Program-made: the position numbers and the translations under genes
From: Cylindrospermum stagnale PCC 7417
Lineage (GTDB): Bacteria; Cyanobacteriota; Cyanobacteriia; Cyanobacteriales; Nostocaceae
NCBI RefSeq assembly: GCF_000317535.1
Contig: NC_020050.1
Coordinates: forward strand, 62,001 to 126,000
Reading direction: 5' to 3'
Length of the DNA: 64,000 nt
In this document: piece by piece, positions 48,301 through 56,515 of the stretch
Numbering within the stretch: position 1 is the first letter of the stretch
How the letters are laid out: each line of letters opens with the position of its first letter
Notes under the pieces: generated by a model
What the model was told of the DNA's origin: nothing
What the model saw: only the letters and a program-made list of their open reading frames with translations
Database searches by the model: none

Positions 48301-49317
48301 TGTAGTTCGTAAGATTGAATGGCGACGTATTACCTCTCTTAAACTTTGATCAAGTACAGATAAATCAAGGCATCCTACAATTTTATAGGACGCAGCCACG
48401 TTGTAAACAGAATTGTCAGGTTCTGACTGGGTCTTATACCAGAGGTACTGCTGGGCAAGAGATAAAGGTAGCTCATCAAGATTTCCCTCTAGTGAGAATA
48501 CTTCTGCTAGTAGTGATTCTTTGGTTTGACTCAAAGTTGTAGAAATTGCTTGCTTACGTGAGAAGGACCACCTGCCGTCAGGTATACATTGACTATTTAA
48601 AGTCATTGCCTGACTGCCTTTATACACTATGGCCCTACGCTCACTTTTTAAATAGCACCAACAACGTTGATAGTAGTGAGGGTGTCCTTCTACTTTGTCT
48701 AGTAGCTGTAATGTTTTTAGAGATATACGGTAGCATTCACCAAAAACCGTATTATTACCATGTAGCACCAGCATAGGATACGCACCCAAATCAAACAAAT
48801 CAGCATTCTCGATGGCATCCTCCCCAAGAAACTCGGTAGATTCAATCAAATAATGCCTACTTTCGTTTGACATTAAAGTGCCATAAACAAATACTTCTAC
48901 CAAATGTCTGTTAAATATTTTCTCAACTTCTGCAAGAGCGCTTAATAATAATCCTTGTAAATCTTTAGTATCCACCTCTTGGACTAATCCAATCTCAATT
49001 CTTGAGTAATGATGTTTATACCTTCTGAACGCTACAGCTAATATCTCACAAAGGTCAGATTTATCAACAAATTCCATCAAAATCGTATGATATCTAATCT
49101 GCAATAAGAGCCATTTTACTGCTTGTTGGTAATGACTTTTAACGCTAGCGTCAGAACTTAAGATAGATCCGAAACTAGATTCTAAAATAGTGTCAACGCT
49201 AGCATCTACCTCTTTCGTCTCTCTCTGATTAGGTGATAGAGAAGTTGTTGTGAAATTAGAATCTTGTATTTGTCTCTTAATTTCAGCAGTAGATTTTGTC
49301 TTGGTTACTTCCATCAC
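45355..49317 (-). CDS. NRPS with fused gamma-glutamylcyclotransferase-like domain: GGCT-C-A-PCP
   Basis: 1320 residues. After about 135 residues without a clear match comes a GGCT/AIG2-like domain (about 140-240: VFVYGTLMSNESRHYL, then LLDKVEGHPHYYQR). A condensation domain follows with a damaged catalytic motif, HRLIADEWS in place of HHxxxDGxS (His415, Arg416). The A domain has YTSGSTGKPKG and GKVAR, but its A4 region reads MKSSWSSREFFWPL, four residues shorter than in paralogues and without the Asp that normally binds the alpha-amino group. A5 is YGLNEANYS rather than YGPTE. The carrier domain is FFELGGYSLLATR. An inactive C domain and an A domain for a non-alpha-amino substrate are suggested. 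GGCT enzymes such as BtrG remove gamma-glutamyl groups; an NRPS fusion is unfamiliar to me. Confidence 0.88.
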   Translation of the reverse strand: MMEVTKTKSTAEIKRQIQDSNFTTTSLSPNQRETKEVDASVDTILESSFGSILSSDASVKSHYQQAVKWLLLQIRYHTILMEFVDKSDLCEILAVAFRRYKHHYSRIEIGLVQEVDTKDLQGLLLSALAEVEKIFNRHLVEVFVYGTLMSNESRHYLIESTEFLGEDAIENADLFDLGAYPMLVLHGNNTVFGECYRISLKTLQLLDKVEGHPHYYQRCWCYLKSERRAIVYKGSQAMTLNSQCIPDGRWSFSRKQAISTTLSQTKESLLAEVFSLEGNLDELPLSLAQQYLWYKTQSEPDNSVYNVAASYKIVGCLDLSVLDQSLREVIRRHSILRTTFPTVNGKPVQIVSLDPTFTLSVMDLQDVPEVDRVSHIDDVLTEQVRQSFNIERDPLLCMKLLLVDEEEHILLLTMHRLIADEWSLNLFVQEMVLLYEALMAGTTLLLPEVTHQYTDFSRQQRQYLQGDVLEEQLKYWKHQLHSNLTALDLPTEQPKSLPQACSKKQHSKLSKELISSLKLLAEQEKVTLFTILLTVLKILLYRYTQSTDIIVGSYIANRNQAQTKELVGPLANTLFIRTQLKDGLSFRELLTHVDQVVLDASNNQDIPFDYVLDVLQLQHNNDQSSLLQVKFTLRGEPKLAIGSQELILSTLEIKDVNEGFALALLIEEVEQELLASWEYSTSLFDADTVGRMIGHFQTLLSGIVANPEQSISTLPLLTSEEQNQLLVSWNPEQPEYSKNICLHELIEAQVEKSPTAVAIRFEGEQLTYLELNQRANQLAHHLQTLGVTSETPVGLCMEMSLYLAVAILGLFKAGGVYVPLEPTYPVDRIAFVLEDTQLPILLTQEKFLERLPKLEMQVVCLDTIWEALAQKSIENPVSGVTGENIAYILYTSGSTGKPKGVQLSHSVCCSRELWEQKTFKLTESDRVLMKSSWSSREFFWPLIVGAQVIMARSGGYQDSKYLAKLISEQGVTVISLVPSVLKLLLEEPKIETCTSLRHVISTGEALPNDLQEEFLNRLPAQLHNVYGLNEANYSTHWTYKRENQQQGKVPIGYPTDMQIYLLDPHLQLVPIGVPGEIHISGFGLAQGYFNRPNLNAERFIPNFLSTNTSSRLFKTGDLARYRSDGVIEYLGRIDYQVNIRGLRVELGEIEFVLKHHSAVREAVVIQREDTPGDKSLVGYVVLNKDHHASVNELRHHLKQKLPDYMIPAVFVYLDALPMTPNGKVARLALPVPSRKRSKADKTFVAPTNSVERQIADIWASVLKVDQISIHDDFFELGGYSLLATRVIARLHKIFGVELSLQGFTEKPTIAELSIALKESV

Positions 49318-49636
49318 TCACCTATAAATTTGAATAGTACTAATCGACAGCAAAACAGCAAAAGCCTATCTATATACGATTGTCAATCAAGAACGAGCCA
49401 TTAGTCTTAATTCACTATTAGACCACTTTGTTTGAATACATCTACCATGCAAGGAATATCTAATATCCCATTTCTTCTCTCCGTCCTAACAACTAACTTT
49501 TTAACCATGTCTATAGGTTCTAGGACTTACGCATTGACAGAAACAATAAAGTCTATAGTCAAAATTTTACGACATTTAAGAGAACAAAATTAACTAAAGT
49601 TGTATAATATCATTACCAATCAAACAATATTATTTT
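49318..49636. other. Intergenic stretch with a MITE-like end
   Basis: No gene is seen between the MATE stop and the NRPS start. It holds the lone repeat end at 49521-49590. Confidence 0.5.
49521..49590. repeat. Solitary MITE/IS-like end
   Basis: Starts TAGGACTTACGCATTGACAG and continues similar to the left part of the MITE-like element at 55898 over roughly 70 bases (shared ATTGACAGAAA and TTTTACGACATTT-type segments). No partner end is found nearby, so it is probably truncated. Confidence 0.6.
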
Positions 49637-50974
49637 TTACAGATGCTTCACTGCTATTGCATCTTGCATAAATATATATATCCCAGGAATCACTATTCTG
49701 AGTGTCATGAACATAGACATAGCCAACCATAAAATATGGTTACTCTGATAGTGCCATGCTAAAATAGCCGAGGGCACAAATCCCAATAATGTACTGATTA
49801 ATAAGGCATTCCGTAGTATATACCCTTTTGTTGTTCCTGTAAGGTATCCCTCCAGTATCAAGGCAATTGAACCACATCCTAAAACGATTAGTAACCAAGG
49901 AACATAGATTTTAATTTGTCCTATGATCTCGGTGTGGTTGGTTAACAGTCCAAATATAGTTTGAGGGAAAAGAACAGACACACCCGCGCAAGTAAGTCCT
50001 ATTAAGAGACTAGTTCCTACTGCAATCTGTAATAGAGGAAAAGACTTAGAGTTTGCTTCCCCTCCTTCAAAGATTCCGCTTAAGGTTGTTGTGGTAAGTC
50101 CTATGCCATGAAAAATGTCTACGGTTAACAATACTACCTGCAAGAGTAGGGAATTTACAGCTATGTTCGTCGTCCCCATTGTAGTACTCACACTGGAGAA
50201 AATGGCATAAGTAAATGCAATAGCCAAAGACCTGACAAACAGGTTCCCATTCATGCTAAGAGTAGATTGAAAAGCTGGTAAGTCCCTAAGTTGTACCCCT
50301 AATGTTCGCAGCCTTTTAAAGGAAACCTCTCGGCTCACTAAAATTATCCCTATCAATAGCATCAAATACTGACTAACAGATGAGGATAGTCCAGCCCCTG
50401 TACTTGCCCAATCCCAGCGTATGACATAAAAGTAGTCCTGCACGATATTAGCAATATTAAAAACAATAGTCATGATCAATGCCTTCCCACTTTGTCGTTG
50501 TCCAAGAAGCCAACCAACCAGTACATAGTTGAGCAAAACGGCAGGTGCGCCCCAAATGCGGGCGTTAAAATAGGCAAGACCAGAATTTTTAACCTCAACA
50601 GTAACATTAAATAGATCAAACGCAAGATATCCTAAAGGATAATGCAAAATAAGAATGAGAATACCAATCACCAGGGCGATCAAGGCATTTCGCACTCCCA
50701 CCAGTAGTATTGCCTCCTCGTCATTTTGTCCAACAGCTATTGCAGTCATTCCTGTGGTTACCCACCGTAAAAAGTTCAAACAAAAGTAGATGCAGTCAAA
50801 TAGAATGATAGCTAGAGAAGCCCCCGCTAGATGATGGATTTCTGTCAGATGACCCAAAAAAACAATACCTATAAAACCAGCTAGTGGCACAATAATACTA
50901 GAGAGAATATTGACTAAGGTAAGTTGATAGAAGCTCCTCAAGAAGCTATATTTTTCCGGGTGGGTGATGTTCAT
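49637..50974 (-). CDS. MATE-family efflux transporter
   Basis: 445 residues with about 12 hydrophobic segments and the two-fold repeat expected of MATE/DinF proteins (LAGASLAIILFDCIYF in the first half; ILEGYLTGTTKGYILRN in the second). MATE pumps exchange cations for small organic compounds at the plasma membrane. It lies between the oxygenase and NRPS genes on the same strand, so it most likely exports the product of the minus-strand cluster or protects the producer from it. Confidence 0.85.
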   Translation of the reverse strand: MNITHPEKYSFLRSFYQLTLVNILSSIIVPLAGFIGIVFLGHLTEIHHLAGASLAIILFDCIYFCLNFLRWVTTGMTAIAVGQNDEEAILLVGVRNALIALVIGILILILHYPLGYLAFDLFNVTVEVKNSGLAYFNARIWGAPAVLLNYVLVGWLLGQRQSGKALIMTIVFNIANIVQDYFYVIRWDWASTGAGLSSSVSQYLMLLIGIILVSREVSFKRLRTLGVQLRDLPAFQSTLSMNGNLFVRSLAIAFTYAIFSSVSTTMGTTNIAVNSLLLQVVLLTVDIFHGIGLTTTTLSGIFEGGEANSKSFPLLQIAVGTSLLIGLTCAGVSVLFPQTIFGLLTNHTEIIGQIKIYVPWLLIVLGCGSIALILEGYLTGTTKGYILRNALLISTLLGFVPSAILAWHYQSNHILWLAMSMFMTLRIVIPGIYIFMQDAIAVKHL

Positions 50975-51233
50975 CAGTTAACCTATACTTCTATACATAT
51001 AAATACTCTGTCTAAAGGGTGAACATATACAAGCTGTTAACAGTTCCAAAGTATATGGGAAGACAATTATATAGCAAAGACTTTGGCAATTAAATTTGTA
51101 AGTAACTATTAGGAAGCTAAAAATAAGCATCAAGAATTTACATAACATAGCTTTTTTGAATTAAGTCAAGCTGCTCCCTATTCAGACAGTCGAAGGACTC
51201 TATTCTTCTTTTCGATCTTGACACACTACTACT

Positions 51234-52193
51234 TTAACTAAATAAACCACTTTTTTCAAATGCTTCAGCAGTATATGGATCTTCAAAAATGCCATTTATA
51301 TCAAAGTGTTTCAACGTCACGTTTGCTGCCTTTTTCACACCAAGTATTACATCTCTTCTAGAATAGGATTCTTTTACCACCATGTCTATTTCCTGACTTT
51401 CTAAACCCACTGCCCCTAAACAATATTTAATCACGGTAATATCTGGTTCTAAAAAGGCAAAAATCATCTCTGGTAACAGGGGACCAATTACAGACCGATA
51501 TTTGGGTTGAAGTTGAAACCAGAGTGTTTCTAATAAACTGGCAAAGTATACATGATGATGGCTTTCATCTTGAGCATGATCCTTGATCATCTCACGGACT
51601 GGAGTTACTACATCTTTGTTTTTTGGCATCTCTGCGAGGATACCTGTAATTAGTGTTTCTGATACAATTGTCCAGAATACCTTAATTATTTCTTGTAAAT
51701 TACTATCAACGGACTCTTGAATATGGCTAAGACGCTGTAAGAAGTTTGGGGTTCCTAGATCAAGAGAAGCTATTCCAGTTACTTTTTCTACCTGGGTCTT
51801 AATATCTACAGAAAATAATGCATGATATGCTTCATCAACGTAAATTTTATAGGCATCCAGCCTCTTTTCCCTAGACATATCGATATTCAGTTGATTATGA
51901 GCTATCTTATAGGCTATGGGATTTACTATTTGAAGTTCTAGATTTTCTGTAAAATCTAAGTAACTGTATAGACGATAAATAAGCAGTTTTTTGATGATAT
52001 GTTCACCCCGTTCCTTAATAAGAGGGTGTGAAATTACAGGGAACGACTCCGGTGGAAAAAATACCTTTCCTTCGAGTTCATCTTCTGATATGACTCTACG
52101 AGACTTGACTCTTATGGATGCCTGTTCGTGCCAACTTTGAAATACACTATTATAACCATCAGATCCATTGTGGACTTTTTTTAAAGAAAGCAT
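51234..52193 (-). CDS. AurF-like di-iron oxygenase (possible N-oxygenase)
   Basis: 319 residues, helical. Two D-E-x-x-H motifs (DEAYH near 120 and DESHH near 209), with an intervening Glu in VSETLITG and a preceding Glu in the first helical bundle, match the ligand set of the AurF/p-aminobenzoate N-oxygenase family. AurF oxidises an aromatic amine to nitro; relatives hydroxylate carbon (CmlI-type enzymes oxidise amines). The substrate here is unknown. It follows the ATP-grasp gene by only 23 bases, so the two are surely co-transcribed. Residue positions are approximate. Confidence 0.8.
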   Translation of the reverse strand: MLSLKKVHNGSDGYNSVFQSWHEQASIRVKSRRVISEDELEGKVFFPPESFPVISHPLIKERGEHIIKKLLIYRLYSYLDFTENLELQIVNPIAYKIAHNQLNIDMSREKRLDAYKIYVDEAYHALFSVDIKTQVEKVTGIASLDLGTPNFLQRLSHIQESVDSNLQEIIKVFWTIVSETLITGILAEMPKNKDVVTPVREMIKDHAQDESHHHVYFASLLETLWFQLQPKYRSVIGPLLPEMIFAFLEPDITVIKYCLGAVGLESQEIDMVVKESYSRRDVILGVKKAANVTLKHFDINGIFEDPYTAEAFEKSGLFS

Positions 52194-52216
52194 ATTTTTC
52201 CTCTTCTAGTCAATAA

Positions 52217-53491
52217 TTACTCAGTCTCAATCTGTACCAAAGAACTCAGTTCATCCAAGATATCTTCAATCTTTTCCCCGGCTTCGCACTGTGCTATGAC
52301 ATAGCCGACTGCATATTCATTGGTTTTATCGATGGGCAGGAACACTTCATCACTGATTTCTTTGAGTTGTATTAACGCCCTGGTATTGGGATGATTCCTT
52401 ACCCTTTCAAAACCTTCTATGCGGACTATCCGGCCAGGTCGGGGAGGTAAAAATGCCCTCATCCCTGACTGTTTAGTCGCATCATTAATAAAATTTACCT
52501 TTGTAAAGGGGTTGTTTCCTTGAACAACTTGTAGAAGCAAGTCATAGGGAAGCAGTTGAAAGGATGAAGATAATGGAATTAGGTGTGAGTTAATACACTC
52601 TCCTCCTAAACGTCCCCCAATTTCTAATATCTTGGGACCATCATCAGTTACCATTATGTCAATATGAAAACCGCACCAGTTTATACCCATTAGTTGTACT
52701 GCTAAACGGGCTATTTCCACAATTCGGTTTTGTATTTCTGGTACAAGTTTACTTGGAACTATGTTCTCGTACTGGAATGGAATTTCCCGATTAATTTTTT
52801 TATCAGTAATCGCCAATATGTATACTTGGCTATCTGCTACCATACCTGCTACAGAATGCTCAGTTCCATTCAAATATTCTTCTAAGAGAAATTCCTCTGA
52901 GAAATAAGAGTAAATTTCATCTCTACTTGGAGTACAATACTCAACAAACTGCTGAAAACGTTGTTCCGCTAGCTCATAAGTATCAACTTTAAATATTCCT
53001 CTCCCGAAAGATGCCCCAGAGGGTTTTAGTAGACAGGGAATACCAACTGTTTCTAAATTATTGCTGAAGCTGTTATAGTCGTGAACAATTGCATATTTCG
53101 GGTTAACAGAGGCTAATTGAGTTAGAAGTCGTCTTGTATTTGCCTTATTGCGTACATTCAGAACCGCTTCAGGCTTAGTTGATGCTAAATTGAGAGCCGT
53201 CCCTACTCTAGAAGCTAGTTCCACTGATATGTCTCCCCAGGCGACTACTCCTTTTACTTGAAGATTGTTAGAACGCACATCATTAACTATGATTTCTTCT
53301 GCAATATCATATTGTCCAAGATTTACTTGAATAAAATGGTCAATATTATAGTTCTTGTATGGTTCTGAGGAAGATGCCGCTATGGCAATATTAAGTCCTG
53401 CATTCCTAGCAGATTTTATCTCTTCCTCTCTTTCCAAAGGGAAAGAACGTGTGTCTAGATACAGAATGAAATTACTCGCCTGATTTTTCAT
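52217..53491 (-). CDS. ATP-grasp ligase
   Basis: 424 residues of the ATP-grasp fold: KANTRRLLTQL at the domain edge, PCLLKPSGASFGRGIFKV (ATP-binding lysine and glycine loop), LLEEYLNGTEHSVAGMV, and the metal-binding end DDGPKILEIGGRLGGE. These enzymes couple a carboxylate, via acyl phosphate, to an amine or thiol, often making dipeptide-like amides. The nearest functional type cannot be told from motifs alone. It lies just upstream of the AurF-like gene. A BtrJ-like gamma-glutamyl ligation, paired with the GGCT domain further on, is one idea (see findings). Confidence 0.87.
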   Translation of the reverse strand: MKNQASNFILYLDTRSFPLEREEEIKSARNAGLNIAIAASSSEPYKNYNIDHFIQVNLGQYDIAEEIIVNDVRSNNLQVKGVVAWGDISVELASRVGTALNLASTKPEAVLNVRNKANTRRLLTQLASVNPKYAIVHDYNSFSNNLETVGIPCLLKPSGASFGRGIFKVDTYELAEQRFQQFVEYCTPSRDEIYSYFSEEFLLEEYLNGTEHSVAGMVADSQVYILAITDKKINREIPFQYENIVPSKLVPEIQNRIVEIARLAVQLMGINWCGFHIDIMVTDDGPKILEIGGRLGGECINSHLIPLSSSFQLLPYDLLLQVVQGNNPFTKVNFINDATKQSGMRAFLPPRPGRIVRIEGFERVRNHPNTRALIQLKEISDEVFLPIDKTNEYAVGYVIAQCEAGEKIEDILDELSSLVQIETE

Positions 53492-53783
53492 ATTTATTTT
53501 GCGACTCTAATGGGGCTGATTGTCATGGAAATTATTTTTGTACTTGCCTAATCTCTAAATTAAGGGCAGTTAATCTTCCGTAAAACCTTAATATAGCCGT
53601 TCTATATTAATTAATATTTATAAATTTTCTGTCTAGCACGACTACTAGATTAAGAGGATCACCTGACTAATATTTTACAGGATTTAGTTGCACAGCAGCT
53701 AAATCCTCAATACAAATACCTTGCACCCAACAATAGGTTTTAAACGCAAATGGACACGTACCAAAATCATTGATACCAGAGGT

Positions 53784-54560
53784 TTAAAAATTTTTGCTAG
53801 CAAAAACCATCCTTTCGCGTTTAATGTGATCCTCTGTCCACTTATTCGGGTTAATGAAGTTCTCGTAGACAGAATCGACAATTGGAATGAAGATAGGTGA
53901 TGTAGTATCTCTGAAATTATCTAGTTCAAACAGTTTGAAACCTGACTCCAAAAGGATGTCCAGTATTTGTTGGTGGGAATAATCCACTAACAAATGAGCA
54001 GCATGAATTTCGATAAAGAGATATTTGATAGTCTCATTGAGCGCTTTTTTCATCCCATATAGCACTTTCCCCTCAGCCCCATGCACATCAATTTTCACTA
54101 TTTCGGGTCTAATATTTTCCTGACTATTCAACTCATCAAAGGTTGTGGCTTTAATCCTTTCTGTTTCTAGTTCGCCTTCAACTTTCATGGTTCTATTATG
54201 AAAGAGAACTTCCTTTGTTTCATCAGAAAGAGCTACGTTATAAACCCTAGCCTCAACGTCGTTAATTCGGAGATTGTGCCTCAAAACTTCAAGGTGTTTC
54301 GCCCCAGGCTCAAAGGAATAAACCCGGCTGTTAGCACTGATTTTACTCACATAAACTGTGTAATAGCCATAATGCGCTCCTACATCTAAAAAACAGAGAT
54401 TCTCTTTTTCTAGGATTTGTTTCAAATGTTGAGTAACCGCAGGTTCATAGTCTAGTCCTTGGGTAGTTTCTTTAGCTACACTTCTATCTGGATCTAACAG
54501 TTGGAAGCTAGCTCCATGAATTGTGTAAAAATCAAGATTTTTGCCATCAGTATCAATCAT
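53784..54560 (-). CDS. FkbM-family methyltransferase
   Basis: 258 residues with the FkbM arrangement: FLDVGAHYGYYTVYVSK (SAM-binding loop), VYSFEPGAKHLEVLRHN, and VKIDVHGAEGKVLYGMKKAL. FkbM enzymes are usually O-methyltransferases. The start overlaps the preceding stop by one base (TAATG), so it is translationally coupled to the CmoA-like gene. It is on the opposite strand, 18 kb from the FkbH-like cassette, so I do not assign it to hydroxymalonyl-ACP methylation. Confidence 0.87.
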   Translation of the reverse strand: MIDTDGKNLDFYTIHGASFQLLDPDRSVAKETTQGLDYEPAVTQHLKQILEKENLCFLDVGAHYGYYTVYVSKISANSRVYSFEPGAKHLEVLRHNLRINDVEARVYNVALSDETKEVLFHNRTMKVEGELETERIKATTFDELNSQENIRPEIVKIDVHGAEGKVLYGMKKALNETIKYLFIEIHAAHLLVDYSHQQILDILLESGFKLFELDNFRDTTSPIFIPIVDSVYENFINPNKWTEDHIKRERMVFASKNF

Positions 54561-55300
54561 TAAATCAACCTACCTTTAACTGCTATTAAACCAGAGAAAT
54601 TATACCACTTGAAAAATATTTCTATATCGGAAAATCCTGATTCACTAAGCAATTCAAGGTTCTGTTGTAGAGTTAACGGATTCAATATCCCTCTCAAACT
54701 CTTAGACTTCTGCCTTATCATAGAATCAGTTAAACCTTGCCTCTCTTTAAAGTCCCAATAAAGCTCTAGCCAGGGACTTTCAAAGAATGAATTTTCACAT
54801 CTAGTTTTTTCAACCATAATTAAGGCCCCGCCCTCTACTAAACCACCATAAATCCTCCGGAGTACATTTAACCTGTGATTGAAGGGTATGAACTGCATTG
54901 TTAGAATACTAGTTACGAAACTAGCATTTTCAAAACATATATTGTGGTCTGTTACATCTTGAAGAATGAAATTAACATTCGGGTAGCTACATTTACTTCG
55001 GGCACTTTCTATCATTGATGGGCTTTCCTCTATACCAAATAAATTAATGTTCTTCTTTGAACTATGTTGTTGACACATAGACAATAGAGTTGTGCCCGTA
55101 GAAGAACCTATGTCGTATACAGTACTATTATCCCTGATAAAATACTCGCTGATTTCAACTACCATTCTCTGAATTTCTTCATATAAAGGTACACTCTTAA
55201 TGACATGACTGTCAAAAACCTGAGTTACCTGCCGATCGAATCTCCAGTTTCCATTAGTAGCTGTAATTGAATCATCAACAGCTTCGATTGAATTAGTCAT
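54560..55300 (-). CDS. Class I methyltransferase, CmoA-like
   Basis: 246 residues resembling CmoA along its length: NWRFDRQVTQVFDSHVIKSV at the start, VYDIGSSTGTTLLS for SAM binding, MIESARSKC, ILTMQFIPFNHRLNVL and the end FKWYNFSGLIAVKG. CmoA makes carboxy-SAM from SAM and prephenate. The segment where CmoA has QKRSML reads QKSKSL here; if I recall the Arg role correctly, carboxy-SAM synthesis is doubtful and an ordinary methyltransferase is as likely. It is the first gene of the minus-strand cluster. Confidence 0.78.
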   Translation of the reverse strand: MTNSIEAVDDSITATNGNWRFDRQVTQVFDSHVIKSVPLYEEIQRMVVEISEYFIRDNSTVYDIGSSTGTTLLSMCQQHSSKKNINLFGIEESPSMIESARSKCSYPNVNFILQDVTDHNICFENASFVTSILTMQFIPFNHRLNVLRRIYGGLVEGGALIMVEKTRCENSFFESPWLELYWDFKERQGLTDSMIRQKSKSLRGILNPLTLQQNLELLSESGFSDIEIFFKWYNFSGLIAVKGRLI

Positions 55301-55897
55301 CCATTTATCCTCACTATCATATTGCGTAGTTATTCAGTTTACCCTTCAATTCAGTTCAGATGGATAGCTACTTACAAAAAGTCGGATTATAGGTTATTAC
55401 TATAATCAATCCTAAATTACTTATGAGTAAATAAGGCTAAGAGTCTTATAACTCCGTACTTTTTGTAACCGTATTCCCTCACGTTTAAACCCGTGTTCCT
55501 AAGTCTCTGTTTTGTTCTTCTTCGACATAACAAATTTTAACTCTCGTCTTGGATAAGTTTTGAGTCGTCGCATCAAGAGAGGAACTCATTCTTTTAAGGA
55601 AATTATAAAGTCAGGTGAGAAGAAGTTTTCAATACAATGCAAGATTTCTTTGAGCAGGGAGTTAAGTTGAATAGCTATCTTAACCCCCTTCTGTCGAGCT
55701 AGGGGGGAGGAGAATAATTTACTAACTAATATTTAAATACAGATGTATTTAAGACATCATGTAAAGCATATCTTGAAAGAACACATCCTGTCAAGAATAA
55801 ACGACGGTAAAGTTCCAATAAACTAGAGCGTAAATGTAATATGAGTTGACAAAAACATCGTTTATTGAGACATATTGTAATTTTAAATATTTTATAG
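55301..55897. other. Upstream region of the minus-strand cluster, no gene
   Basis: About 600 AT-rich bases before the CmoA-like start. I see no convincing ORF. The promoter of the minus-strand operon should be here, but I could not pick a clear one. Confidence 0.45.
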
Positions 55898-56082
55898 TTA
55901 GAACTTATACATTGACAGAAAAAATGAAGTGTGTAATCGATATTTTCCGACATTTTAGAAAATAATTGAATTTTAAAACGATTGGTGAGCCGTCACAATC
56001 TATCTAAGGGTAGATGTTAACAGTCGTAAACAACCAAATTTATCACACATAACGGTCTATTTGTACAGTGCGTAAGTCCTAT
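55898..56082. mobile_element. MITE-like element
   Basis: About 185 bases bounded by imperfect inverted ends: TTAGAACTTATACATTGAC on the left and GTACAGTGCGTAAGTCCTAT on the right. These ends (AGGACTTACGCA type) are common at cyanobacterial insertion sequences. There is no coding capacity inside. Confidence 0.65.
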
Positions 56083-56124
56083 TAACTAAAGATAGATAAA
56101 TAAACTCTATAGAATCGATAAATA

Positions 56125-56310
56125 GTTCCAGTAAATATTATTCAGTAAATATCCTTATTCATAAATATAAATAACCCCCTCAGCGAGTTCCAGTAAATAT
56201 TATTCAGTAAATATCCTTATTCATAAATATAAATAACCCCCTCAGCGAGTTCCAGTAAATATTATTCAGTAAATATCCTTATTCATAAATATAAATAACC
56301 CCCTCAGTCG
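56125..56310 (+). repeat. Tandem repeat, 3 x 62 bp
   Basis: Three consecutive, essentially identical 62-base units starting at 56125, 56187 and 56249, each running from GTTCCAGTAAATATT to ACCCCCTCAGCGA; the third diverges after CCCCTCAG. Each unit contains GTAAATATT and a direct echo CAGTAAATATCC. Confidence 0.95.
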
Positions 56311-56470
56311 CCTCTATCGCCATCGGTTCACACTGAGCAAGAGAAAGAGTATGTTCATGCAACCGCTCCAAAGTCAGCGTATCACAGCCATCATGCAACG
56401 CCACAGCCCGACCAATCCTTCAACACACCCACACAACCAATGGGCTGAAGCACAATTATAGTTGCATTTA
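56311..56470 (-). pseudogene. Possible decayed coding fragment
   Basis: On the minus strand a short stretch reads RAVALHDGCDTLTLERLHEH followed by TLSLAQCEPMAIEA, which looks like protein-coding sequence with no start or stop in context. I do not recognise the family. Confidence 0.3.
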
Positions 56471-56515
56471 ATCCTGGTTTGAAAGTGTGATGATTGCAGG
56501 TTTGAGCGATTAGTA

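Noticed and set aside
53784-54560. FkbM methyltransferase as the missing methyltransferase of the methoxymalonyl pathway
   Set aside because: The role needed is that of FkbG, a different family, and this gene lies on the opposite strand in another operon beyond the mobile-element region.
56125-56310. Tandem repeat considered as a CRISPR array
   Set aside because: The units are directly adjacent and identical over the full 62 bases, with no variable spacers, and no cas genes are nearby.
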